Part shown: piece after piece, positions 20,167 to 27,575 of the stretch
How the letters are laid out: each line of letters opens with the position of its first letter
How positions within the stretch are numbered: position 1 is the first letter of the stretch
Assembly: GCA_050743075.1 (NCBI GenBank)
Contig: JBOGDS010000002.1
Location: 17,876-81,875, forward strand
Source: JBOGDS01 sp050743075
GTDB taxonomy: Bacteria; Actinomycetota; Actinomycetes; Jiangellales; Jiangellaceae
Reading direction: 5' to 3'
Length of the DNA: 64,000 nt
Position numbers and translations under genes: made by a program
The notes under the pieces: generated by a model
The model's input: the letters and a program-made list of their open reading frames with translations, nothing else
What the model was told of the DNA's origin: nothing
Databases searched by the model: none

Positions 20167-21258
20167 ATGAGTCAGCGTACGAGTGCCGGCTTTGATGTTC
20201 ATGCGCGTTCGGTGGTCGGCTGCGCGATCGATGGGCAGACCGGCGAGATTCGCCGCCGGAGGATGACGCCGGATCACAGCGAGGTTCTGGCGTGGATCAG
20301 GTCGCTGCCGGGTGCGGTGCAGGTTGTCTACGAGGCAGGGCCGACGGGGTTCGGGTTGGCCCGGTTCTTGCTTTCCGCGGGGATCGCGTGTGTGGTCGCG
20401 GCGCCATCGAAGCTGCAGCGCCCGAGCGGGGACCGGGTCAAGACCGATGCCCGTGATGCGCTGCACCTGGCGCGATTGCTGCACCTGGGTGAGATCACCG
20501 CTGTCACCGTCCCGACGGTCGAGCAGGAGGCGGCCCGGGATCTGGTACGTGCCCGCGAGGATGTGCGCGGGGATCTGATGTCGGCGCGGCACCGACTGTC
20601 GAAACTGCTGCTGCGGCAGGGAATCGTCTACTACGGCGGCAAGGCATGGACCGGGGTGCACGACACGTGGCTGCGTCAGCAGCACTTCGAGTTGGCTGGG
20701 TTGCAGGTGGCCTACGACACCGCCTACGAGACGATGCTGATGACCTTGGCCCGCCGCGACCGCCTCGACGCCGCGATCGCGACGATGGCCGTCGACAGCC
20801 CATTCACCCCGGTGGCCACCCGGCTCGGATGTCTGCGCGGAATCTCGACGTTGACAGCCTTCGGGCTCGCGGTCGAGATCGGTGATTGGCAGCGGCTGTC
20901 CGGGCGCACGATCGGCGCCTATCTCGGGATGGTGCCCACCGAGCACTCTTCGGGCCAGAGTCGTTCCCAAGGCGGGCTCACCAAGACCGGCAACGGGCAC
21001 GCCCGTCGGCTGCTGATCGAGGCCGCCTGGCATCACCGTCCGCCCTACCGCGCTCCCGGCGCGGACCTGCGCAGGCGATGGGAACGCGCACCGGCAGCGG
21101 CCAGCGCTCGAGGTCATGCCGGCAACCGGCGACTGCACGCTCGCTGGCAGGCCTTCACCGCCCGCAACAAGACGCCGGTGATCGCCAACGCCGCGATCGC
21201 CCGCGAGCTGGCGGGGTGGTGCTGGTCACTGGCCGTTCTCGACGACGAGCCGCGCTAA
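20167..21258 (+). CDS. IS110-family transposase
   Basis: A 363-residue IS110-type recombinase. The N-terminal RuvC-like DEDD domain is seen in GFDVHARSVVG, VYEAGPTGFGLAR and KTDARDALHLARLL. The C-terminal Tnp_20 domain is seen in LRGISTLTAFGLAVEIGDW and in GGLTKTGNGHARRLLIEAAW, next to a serine-rich segment (SSGQSRSQ) that should hold the catalytic serine. Length is normal and no frameshift is visible, so it may be active. The ATG at 20167 matches the usual N terminus; an upstream GTG at 20149 is in frame but lies inside the stem described at 20082-20163. Confidence 0.93.
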   Translation: MSQRTSAGFDVHARSVVGCAIDGQTGEIRRRRMTPDHSEVLAWIRSLPGAVQVVYEAGPTGFGLARFLLSAGIACVVAAPSKLQRPSGDRVKTDARDALHLARLLHLGEITAVTVPTVEQEAARDLVRAREDVRGDLMSARHRLSKLLLRQGIVYYGGKAWTGVHDTWLRQQHFELAGLQVAYDTAYETMLMTLARRDRLDAAIATMAVDSPFTPVATRLGCLRGISTLTAFGLAVEIGDWQRLSGRTIGAYLGMVPTEHSSGQSRSQGGLTKTGNGHARRLLIEAAWHHRPPYRAPGADLRRRWERAPAAASARGHAGNRRLHARWQAFTARNKTPVIANAAIARELAGWCWSLAVLDDEPR

Positions 21259-21497
21259 CCCGCCGGCCGGCCACAAACGTCCGTCCGGTGATCACTGGCG
21301 GTGACGGCAGCGTTGGGAGCAACCCGCGGCACGCCCTATGAGCAATCCCCAGCCCCCGGCTGGCGATCACGCTCGATCTCTAGACCCGCGGCACCGCTCC
21401 GGCCGAACAGCCCGTCCTGCGGTAACCAACCCGCGCATATCAGAGTGACCACGCGTCGACACCGACACGCCCGCCGCCGCCAGACCCGGACGGACCA

Positions 21498-21535
21498 GAA
21501 GCGGCGCCCCCTACGACGGTGGGGGACGCCGCTTC
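21498..21535. terminator. Long GC hairpin after the IS110 transposase
   Basis: GAAGCGGCG plus CCCCC (21498-21511) pairs with GGGGG, one bulged A, and CGCCGCTTC (21521-21535), giving 14 pairs around a 9-base loop. It could be a terminator or a structural part of the element's right end. No U-run follows. Confidence 0.5.
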
Positions 21536-21630
21536 ACCCTGCCCACTTGACAAACTGACCCACATATCAGGGCGTTCTCCTGCCGGTCGCACGGGTCGCC
21601 GCTCATCAGTTCTCCCCGTTGGGCACGCCG

Positions 21631-21666
21631 GCGGGACCTGGCCGCCCCTCTCCGGCCAGGTCCCGC
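21631..21666 (-). terminator. Terminator-like hairpin downstream of the secreted-protein gene
   Basis: GCGGGACCTGGCCG (21631-21644) pairs perfectly with CGGCCAGGTCCCGC (21653-21666) around an 8-base loop. It lies 13 bases past the stop of the minus-strand gene at 21679, the right place for its intrinsic terminator. No T-tract is present, as is common in high-GC actinobacteria. Confidence 0.6.
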
Positions 21667-21678
21667 GGAGGGTCTCGG

Positions 21679-22185
21679 TCATCTACGGCGGCGCACGACG
21701 GCGTAGGTGAGTCCGCCACCAGCCGCCAGGCCCAGGCCGGCGGCCACGACCGCGAGCAGCGCGCCATTGCCGGATGTCGGTTGCTCGGGAAGGTCAATGA
21801 CCGGTGCAACGATCGCGTCGTCTTGCGCAGCGCTGTCGTCATCGCTCTCGCTCGTCGGGACGAATCCGGCAGGGTCAGTCGGGCCGTGGTGGCCACCCGA
21901 CGGCTGCTGTGGCTCCGGCTCCTCCGCAGGCGGGTCGACCGGCTCTTCCGGCGGCTCCTCGGTCTCCTCGTCGTCAAGGCAGATCGGCGGGCAGACAAAC
22001 TCGACGATCAGAGGCTCGTCAGGGACGCAGTCCTCGGGGTCGGGCTCGAAGCAGAGCTCGAGGTTCGGAAGAGGTTCGACGGGTTCGGGCTCCGCCTCGA
22101 TGGCGTGGGCGGTGCCGCCGGCGAGCATGGCGGCCGTGAACAGACTGACGATCACGACTGCAAGGCGGGTCAGGGTGCTGCGCAT
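21679..22185 (-). CDS. Secreted acidic protein with C-terminal membrane anchor
   Basis: A 168-residue protein with an N-terminal signal peptide ending near AGGTAHA (about residue 28). A very acidic, Pro/Glu-rich extracellular part holds four cysteines in two pairs (LCFEPDPEDC and FVCPPIC). The C terminus is a hydrophobic helix (about 143-162) followed by RRRR. This helix-plus-arginine tail is typical of sortase substrates, but the segment before it reads LPEQPTSGNG rather than a clean LPxTG, so sortase anchoring is uncertain. No known domain. It is transcribed away from the IclR gene, with about 185 bases between them. Confidence 0.7.
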   Translation of the reverse strand: MRSTLTRLAVVIVSLFTAAMLAGGTAHAIEAEPEPVEPLPNLELCFEPDPEDCVPDEPLIVEFVCPPICLDDEETEEPPEEPVDPPAEEPEPQQPSGGHHGPTDPAGFVPTSESDDDSAAQDDAIVAPVIDLPEQPTSGNGALLAVVAAGLGLAAGGGLTYAVVRRRR

Positions 22186-22297
22186 GATCTCTCCTCGGAT
22201 CGGTGCGACGGGTTCGGCCCGCCGCTTCTCACCAGCTGAGAGATCGAAGCCCGCGCGTTCCCAACGACTTTCCGAGGAATTTCGTGACCCACGCCCT

Positions 22298-22357
22298 CCC
22301 CGTGATCATGAAGGATTCGGGGGGCCATACCACCATGAACCCTTCATGATCACGGGG
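22298..22357. repeat. Perfect 17-bp inverted repeat just before the IclR start
   Basis: CCCCGTGATCATGAAGG (22298-22314) is repeated inverted and without mismatch at 22341-22357, loop 26 bases. It ends 14 bases before the IclR GTG, between divergent promoters, so it is not a normal terminator. It could be a regulator binding site, an mRNA hairpin over the ribosome site, or a member of the TGATCATG hairpin family also at 18489 and 41185. Confidence 0.6.
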
Positions 22358-22371
22358 ATACGATCGGCGGC

Positions 22372-23004
22372 GTGGCGGCGGAGACCTCGCAGACCCTCGA
22401 CCGGGGGCTGCGGCTGCTGACCCTGCTGGCGGACGCCTCCGGTGGTGTGACCGTCACCGAGGCCGCGTCCTGCTTGGGCGTCAACCGGACAGTGGTCTAC
22501 CGGCTCGCGGCCACGCTCGAAGAGCACAGCTTGATCCGGCGCTCGGACGACGGACGACTGTCGCTCGGATTCGCTGTGCTGTCGCTGGCGGCCAGGGTGC
22601 ACCCGCTGCTGCGCCACGCGGCGTTGCCGGCACTCCGTGCACTGGCGGAGGACGTCGGCGCGACTGCCCACCTGACCATCGTGGACGGCGCCGAAGCGTT
22701 GGCGGTCGCCGTCGTCGAGCCGACGTGGACAGACTTCCACGTTGCCTACCGGGTCGGGTCGCGCCATGACCTGCGGCGGGGCGCAGCGGGGCGGGCCATC
22801 CTCGGTGGGCGGGCGGGCGACCCGTCCTGTGTCTCCAGTGAAGGCGAGTTGCAGCCCGGAGCGCAGGGAGTGGCGGCACCGCTGATCGGCGTGCACAGCG
22901 TGGAGGCGAGCGTCGGGGTCGTGGCCCTGACCGGGCTGGACGTCGACAGCGTCGGTCCGCGAGTGGTCGCTGCTGCGGCCGAGGTCGCGCGTCGGCTCGG
23001 CTGA
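22372..23004 (+). CDS. IclR-family transcriptional regulator
   Basis: A 210-residue DNA-binding protein. The N-terminal winged helix is typical of IclR: TLDRGLRLLTLLADASGGVTVTEAA and VNRTVVYRLAATLEEHSLIRR. It is followed by an effector domain with HLTIVDGAEALAVAVVEP and RVGSRHDLRRGAAGRAIL. It is about 40 residues shorter than common IclR proteins, with the loss in the effector domain, so ligand binding may be altered. The start is a GTG next to a perfect inverted repeat that may be its operator. The target genes are not evident. Confidence 0.85.
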   Translation: MAAETSQTLDRGLRLLTLLADASGGVTVTEAASCLGVNRTVVYRLAATLEEHSLIRRSDDGRLSLGFAVLSLAARVHPLLRHAALPALRALAEDVGATAHLTIVDGAEALAVAVVEPTWTDFHVAYRVGSRHDLRRGAAGRAILGGRAGDPSCVSSEGELQPGAQGVAAPLIGVHSVEASVGVVALTGLDVDSVGPRVVAAAAEVARRLG

Positions 23005-23010
23005 GCAGGC

Positions 23011-23496
23011 TCAGCTGATCGTGACCATGACTTCCTCGGAGATGAGGAAGTCGCCCTCGATCGTGGCGACGACGCGCCACACGTGCTCGCCTTCACGGCC
23101 GGACTGCACGTACGTCGAGAAGGTGCCGTCCGCAGCGGTCTCCGCGGTGATCGGTGCCCGGTCCCCGCCCGGAAAAGTCTCGAAGTCCCCGCCGTCGACG
23201 CTCCGTTCGACGGTCAACGTCACCCCCGCGACGGGTGGCTGCAGGGTCCCGGCGAGATCGATCCGCTCGCCCGAGGCGACCGCGGTCTGAGCTGAGGTCA
23301 GCGAGATCTCGTTCTGCGGCGACGGGCTCTCCGACGGGCTCCCGCTGGGGGCGCCGAGGGGTGGGTTCTGCGTCGTGGGCGCCGCCTCCGGGTCACCACC
23401 CGCCGCGGCGCCCGCGATCGCCCCGCCGGCGAAGCCGACGACGGCGGCCAGGACGAGGGCGCCGACAGCGGCGCCGGGCGTGGCATGAGTGGACAT
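23011..23496 (-). CDS. Hypothetical membrane-anchored extracytoplasmic protein
   Basis: A 161-residue protein starting at an ATG at 23496. One hydrophobic helix (about residues 10-32) is followed by a Pro/Ser-rich linker (about 36-65) and a C-terminal beta-sandwich-like region of about 90 residues. That region (GERIDLAGTLQPPVAGVTLTVERSVDGG across its start, then VWRVVATIEGDF) resembles bacterial Ig-like folds. It probably faces the cell surface. No named family recognised. It converges with the IclR gene, six bases apart, and is transcribed after the AsnC gene. Confidence 0.65.
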   Translation of the reverse strand: MSTHATPGAAVGALVLAAVVGFAGGAIAGAAAGGDPEAAPTTQNPPLGAPSGSPSESPSPQNEISLTSAQTAVASGERIDLAGTLQPPVAGVTLTVERSVDGGDFETFPGGDRAPITAETAADGTFSTYVQSGREGEHVWRVVATIEGDFLISEEVMVTIS

Positions 23497-23506
23497 CGCC
23501 GTACAT

Positions 23507-24013
23507 TCAACCGGCCCGACCCCCACCGTCCGCAAGGGGGTGCCGCTGCGATGTGTGCGCAGCGGCGCTGACCAGTGGGAGCACCCGCAGTGGTACGACG
23601 GTCGAGAGTGCGATCAGGGTCGACGTGCGCAAGATGTCCGCGTCGCCGACCAGGTCGTCGATGACCCGCTGCAGGTCGTCGTTGTCCCGGGCGACGATCC
23701 GGCAGAGGAGGTCGCCCTGCCCGGTGATGGTGTGGACCTCGAGCACCTCCGGGATGCGGGCCAGGTGCTCGGCCACCGAGCTGCGACCGCCCTGGCGGAT
23801 CTCCAACGTAGCGAATGCGGCCACGCGGTAGCCCATGGCCGCCGGATCCAGGCTGGGCGCGAAGGAGCGGATGACGCCGGCGGCGCTGAGCTTGTCCAGC
23901 CTGGCCTGGACCGTCCCCCTGGCCACGCCGAGCCGGCGCGACGCCTCCAGAACCCCGACCCGCGGCTCGTCGGTGTACAGCCTCAGAATCCGGGCGTCGA
24001 GTTCGTCGAGCAT
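23507..24013 (-). CDS. Lrp/AsnC-family regulator next to hppD
   Basis: A 168-residue regulator with an N-terminal helix-turn-helix (LDELDARILRLYTDEPRVGVLEASRRLGVARGTVQARL across about residues 1-40) and a RAM/ACT-type ligand domain (about 70-145; VLEVHTITGQGDLLCRIVARD). The ATG at 24013 gives the standard start. It is divergent from hppD across about 120 bases, the usual position for an AsnC protein that controls tyrosine/4-hydroxyphenylpyruvate breakdown. Control of hppD is therefore likely but inferred. Confidence 0.88.
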   Translation of the reverse strand: MLDELDARILRLYTDEPRVGVLEASRRLGVARGTVQARLDKLSAAGVIRSFAPSLDPAAMGYRVAAFATLEIRQGGRSSVAEHLARIPEVLEVHTITGQGDLLCRIVARDNDDLQRVIDDLVGDADILRTSTLIALSTVVPLRVLPLVSAAAHTSQRHPLADGGGRAG

Positions 24014-24134
24014 GGTCTGGTCTCCTATACAAGATGTCCAATAGAACACGAAGCAGGGTGCTCAGAACGTACACCGTGCTCAGCTTGCCTGGCCTGTCTT
24101 GCCCATAGTGCCACGACGGCGGCACAGTCCGGAG

Positions 24135-25340
24135 ATGAGCACCGACACGGCACTCACCCCGCAAGAGCGCGAGGCGGACCTCGACCTCGAGCAGCTCAGA
24201 CAGCTCGTCGGCCTCGTCGAGTACGACGAGAGCAAGGACCCGTTCCCCGTGACCGCGATGGATGCCGTCGTGTTCGTCGTCGGCAACGCGACGCAGACAG
24301 CGCACTTCTACCAGTCGGCCTTCGGCATGGAGCTCGTCGCGTACGCCGGGCCCGAGACGGGCAACCGCGACCACAAGGCGTTCGTGCTGAAGAGCGGATC
24401 GGCGCGGTTCGTGCTCACGGGCGGCGTCGCGCCGGACAGCCCGCTGCTCGACCACCACCGTCGGCACGGCGACGGCGTCGTCGACCTCGCACTGGAGGTG
24501 CCCGACGTCGACAAGTGCGTCGAGCACGCGCGCGCCCAGGGTGCGACCGTCCTGGACGAGCCGCACGACGTGTCCGACGAGAACGGCACCGTTCGGCTGG
24601 CCGCGATCGCCACGTACGGCGAGACGCGCCACACGCTGGTTGACCGCTCGCGGTACGCGGGCCCCTATCTACCCGGATACGTCGAGCGGCGCTCGACGTT
24701 CGTCAGGCGCGACGGCGCGCCCCCGCGGCTGTTCCAGGCCATCGACCACTGCGTCGGCAACGTCGAGCTGGGCCGGATGGACGAGTGGGTCGCGTTCTAC
24801 AACAAGGTCATGAACTTCGTGAACATGGCCGAGTTCGTCGGCGACGACATCGCCACCGAGTACTCCGCGCTGATGTCCAAGGTGGTCGCCAACGGCAACC
24901 ACCGGGTGAAGTTCCCGCTCAATGAGCCGGCGATCGCGAAGCGCAAGTCACAGATCGACGAGTACCTGGAGTTCTACGGGACGGCCGGCTGCCAGCACAT
25001 CGCGCTGGCGACGAACGACATCCTGCGCACCGTCGACGTGATGCGCGCCGAAGGCGTGGAGTTCCTCGACACGCCGGACGCCTACTACGACGACCCGGAG
25101 CTCCGCGCCCGGATCGGCGAGGTCCGGGTCCCGGTCGAAGAGCTGAAGACACGGAAGATCCTGGTCGACCGGGACGAGGACGGCTACCTGCTGCAGATCT
25201 TCACCAAGCCGATCGGGGACCGGCCGACCGTGTTCTACGAGCTGATCGAACGGCACGGCTCGCTCGGTTTCGGGAAGGGCAACTTCAAGGCGCTGTTCGA
25301 GTCGATCGAGCGCCAGCAGGAGCTGCGCGGCAACCTCTGA
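24135..25340 (+). CDS. hppD: 4-hydroxyphenylpyruvate dioxygenase
   Basis: Converts 4-hydroxyphenylpyruvate to homogentisate using O2 and non-haem iron, step two of tyrosine catabolism. The 401-residue chain has the two VOC-type halves. The iron ligands are visible in AIDHCVGN (His about 205), CQHIALAT (His about 288) and FYELIERHG (Glu about 368), and the C-terminal gate GFGKGNFKALFESIE is complete. The ATG at 24135 is preferred over an in-frame GTG at 24099 because homologues begin near there. It feeds HmgA and FahA encoded about 3-6 kb downstream. Confidence 0.96.
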   Translation: MSTDTALTPQEREADLDLEQLRQLVGLVEYDESKDPFPVTAMDAVVFVVGNATQTAHFYQSAFGMELVAYAGPETGNRDHKAFVLKSGSARFVLTGGVAPDSPLLDHHRRHGDGVVDLALEVPDVDKCVEHARAQGATVLDEPHDVSDENGTVRLAAIATYGETRHTLVDRSRYAGPYLPGYVERRSTFVRRDGAPPRLFQAIDHCVGNVELGRMDEWVAFYNKVMNFVNMAEFVGDDIATEYSALMSKVVANGNHRVKFPLNEPAIAKRKSQIDEYLEFYGTAGCQHIALATNDILRTVDVMRAEGVEFLDTPDAYYDDPELRARIGEVRVPVEELKTRKILVDRDEDGYLLQIFTKPIGDRPTVFYELIERHGSLGFGKGNFKALFESIERQQELRGNL

Positions 25341-25664
25341 CCCGGGCCGGTGACCCGGCAGCGATCACTTCGCGAGGATGGCGGAGTGATCGCCTCCGGA
25401 GCGCCGGCGCCTGGCCGAGTCGATCCGGCGGGGGATCGCCGACAACGCGATCACCGGCGGTCCGCTCGAGCCGTTCGACGACGCGCTGCGCGGCGACGAG
25501 CGGACCAGTCCCGGGTCGAGGTCGGCGGCACCGATGGCGTGGCCGACGCGGGAGCCCGGCCTGGCTCGGGTCGCTTCGGCCAGGTCGCTGCCGCCGGTTT
25601 CCGATCCTCCCGGCGTGGTAGGCGCTGTGGGCGGGGTCCGCGACGCTCGCGTACCGTGACCGGT
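25341..25664. other. 324-base gap, possible dead reading frame
   Basis: No intact gene. On the plus strand a frame opens with ATG at 25378, hits TGA at its fourth codon, then reads on to 25659. It includes the protein-like stretch PPERRRLAESIRRGIADNAI, after which it becomes Pro/Ala/Arg-rich. This could be a remnant of a small gene or chance coding in GC-rich DNA. No family recognised. Confidence 0.3.
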
Positions 25665-27038
25665 ATGGGCGACCTTGTCGCGGCACTGCGGGACGGCATC
25701 CCAGCCGGAGACGTCGTCGACGACCCGGATCGGATGGAGTCGTACCGCCACGACAAGGCGCTGTTCTGCCCGGCCGGTCAACCGGCCGTCGTCGTCACCG
25801 CGAGGGAGCGAGCCCACGTCGAGCACGCGCTGCGCGTGGCGTCACGCCTGGGCGTACCCGTCGTGCCGCAGGGCGTGCGCAGCGGCTTGTCGGGCGCGGC
25901 CAACGCCGTCGACGGGTGCCTCGTGCTCTCGCTGGAGCGCATGGATCAGATCGTCGAGATCGATGCCGCCAACCGGATCGCCGTCGTCGAGCCGGGCGTG
26001 TTCAACGCGGTGTTCTCGCGCGCCGTCGCCGAGCACGGCCTGTACTACCCGCCGGATCCGTCAAGCTGGGAGTTCTGCTCGATCGGCGGAAACCTGTCGA
26101 CCAACTCCGGCGGGCTGTGCTGCGTCAAGTACGGCGTGACGGCGGACTACGTCCGAGGCCTGGAGGTCGTCCTCGCGTCCGGTGAGGTCGCCACAACGGG
26201 CCGTCGAACGGTCAAGGGCGTCGCCGGCTACGACCTGACCAAGCTCCTCGTGGGCAGTGAGGGCACCCTCGGCGTGATCACGCAGGCAACCCTGGCGTTG
26301 CGTCCGCAGACACAACGGCCGCACACGGTCGCCGCCCTGTTCGACTCGCCGGTGTCGGCCGCCCGGGCGGTGTCGGCCGTTGTCGCGGGCGGGCATGTAC
26401 CCAGCCTGCTCGAGATCATGGATGCCACCTGCATCCGCGTCGTCAACGAGTGGAAGCGGATGGACCTGCCCGTGGACGCCGGGGCCATGCTGCTGGCCCA
26501 GTCCGACACCGGGGGCGCGGCTGCGGCGGCGGAGGTCGCCGAGATCGCCCGGCTGTGCGCCGATTCGGGCGCGACCGAGGTCGTTGAGGCGTCGGATCCG
26601 GCCGAGGGGGAGTTGCTCCTGCAGGCGCGCCGCGCCGCGCTGCTGGCGCTGGAGCGCCTCGGCACCACGATGATCGACGACGTCTGCGTGCCGCTGGACC
26701 GGTTGGCCCAGCTGTTCGAGGGCGTGGAGAAGGTCGCCGCCGCCCACGACGTCCTGATCGGCGTCGTCGGGCACGCCGGCGACGGCAACATGCACCCGAC
26801 GGTCGTGTTCGACGCCGCCGACCAGGACCAGGCCCGGCGGGCTCAGCTGGCGTTCGGCGCAGTGATGGACCTCGGGCTGGAACTGGGTGGGACGATCACC
26901 GGCGAGCACGGCGTAGGTGTGCTGAAGAAGGAGTGGCTCGCCCGCGAGATCGGCCCGGTGGCGATGCGCCTGCACCGGGACCTCAAGCGGGTGTTCGACC
27001 CCCAGGGAATCCTCAACCCCGGCAAGGTCTTCGACTGA
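25665..27038 (+). CDS. FAD-binding oxidase, GlcD-like (D-2-hydroxyacid oxidase/dehydrogenase)
   Basis: A 457-residue flavoprotein with the FAD-binding type 4 domain (about residues 38-215; PVVPQGVRSGLSGAANAV, SIGGNLSTNSGG and VKGVAGYDLTKLLVGSEGTLG). The FAD-oxidase C-terminal domain carries the metal-site region GHAGDGNMHP and ends GEHGVGVLKKEW ... FDPQGILNPGKVF. The family oxidises D-lactate, glycolate or related 2-hydroxyacids. Between hppD and fahA, an aromatic 2-hydroxyacid such as hydroxyphenyllactate is an attractive but unproven substrate. The ATG at 25665 is the standard start. Confidence 0.88.
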   Translation: MGDLVAALRDGIPAGDVVDDPDRMESYRHDKALFCPAGQPAVVVTARERAHVEHALRVASRLGVPVVPQGVRSGLSGAANAVDGCLVLSLERMDQIVEIDAANRIAVVEPGVFNAVFSRAVAEHGLYYPPDPSSWEFCSIGGNLSTNSGGLCCVKYGVTADYVRGLEVVLASGEVATTGRRTVKGVAGYDLTKLLVGSEGTLGVITQATLALRPQTQRPHTVAALFDSPVSAARAVSAVVAGGHVPSLLEIMDATCIRVVNEWKRMDLPVDAGAMLLAQSDTGGAAAAAEVAEIARLCADSGATEVVEASDPAEGELLLQARRAALLALERLGTTMIDDVCVPLDRLAQLFEGVEKVAAAHDVLIGVVGHAGDGNMHPTVVFDAADQDQARRAQLAFGAVMDLGLELGGTITGEHGVGVLKKEWLAREIGPVAMRLHRDLKRVFDPQGILNPGKVFD

Positions 27039-27039
27039 G

Positions 27040-27381
27040 TTACTTCTCCTCGATCCGGGCGACCCGCCGGCCGAGGTCGGCGACGGCATCGATGATCGAG
27101 TCGTTCTGCGTCTCAAGCCTGGTCAGCCGGCCCTCGATGCCGGAGAACCGGTCGTCCGAGGCGCCGAACCGGGCGTCGACCGTGTCGAACCGGGCGTCCA
27201 TCTCCTGGCGAAGTCCGTCGAACCGGGCGTCCATCTCCTGGCGAAGTCCGTCGAACCGGCCGTTCATGTCCACGCGGAGATCGTCGATGCGTGTGCCGAG
27301 GAGTCCAACGATCACGTACATCGCGCCGATGGCGAGGGCGCAGATGGCCACCACCGTGCCGAGGTACGAGACGACGTCCAT
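27040..27381 (-). CDS. Small membrane protein with coiled-coil tail and internal duplication
   Basis: A 113-residue protein with one N-terminal membrane helix (about residues 6-27) and a long coiled coil facing the cytosol or outside. The coil contains a tandem duplication: FDGLRQEMDAR occurs twice in a row, encoded by a near-identical 33-base repeat at about 27187-27252, and is followed by diverged copies (FDTVDARFG, DDRFSGIEG). An in-frame start exists at 27450, but the ATG at 27381 lies right before the helix. It converges with the FAD oxidase, one base apart. Function unknown. Confidence 0.65.
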   Translation of the reverse strand: MDVVSYLGTVVAICALAIGAMYVIVGLLGTRIDDLRVDMNGRFDGLRQEMDARFDGLRQEMDARFDTVDARFGASDDRFSGIEGRLTRLETQNDSIIDAVADLGRRVARIEEK

Positions 27382-27575
27382 GCCGTCAGCGTAGGCGAAC
27401 ACGTCCCACGGAAGGTCGCCCCGGATCGTTCCTGTGGACAACGTCGTCACCGCCCATGCACCGTGCCGTCCGACCCACGGACCCGGTCTCGATGGTACGG
27501 GCCGTGCGGCGCCCTGGCGGAAGAAGAAGCGCTCCTTCCCGGCGATCCTCTTCGACGAGAGCAGTCAAGCGGCTG

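Larger units (their letters stand above)
20060..21580 (+). mobile_element. IS110-family insertion sequence (ends approximate)
   Basis: The element comprises a DEDD-type transposase gene, a short structured left flank (from about 20060) and a long non-coding right flank (to about 21580). IS110 elements lack conventional terminal inverted repeats, so the exact ends cannot be read from one copy and both limits are estimates. It separates the sigma-factor start from the secreted-protein gene. The roughly 300 bases downstream of the transposase and the hairpin-forming 20082-20163 segment are where a bridge RNA could be encoded. Confidence 0.55.
21259..21678. other. Non-coding region: IS110 right flank and two hairpins
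   Basis: No convincing gene is present in these 420 bases. The first 240 or so belong, by position, to the IS110 right flank. Two strong hairpins follow at 21498-21535 and 21631-21666. Short open frames here lack family features. Confidence 0.5.

Noticed and set aside
23835..24044. Small plus-strand frame antisense to the AsnC gene as a regulatory peptide
   Set aside because: It is fully contained in the complement of a conserved gene and lacks a ribosome site or any motif.
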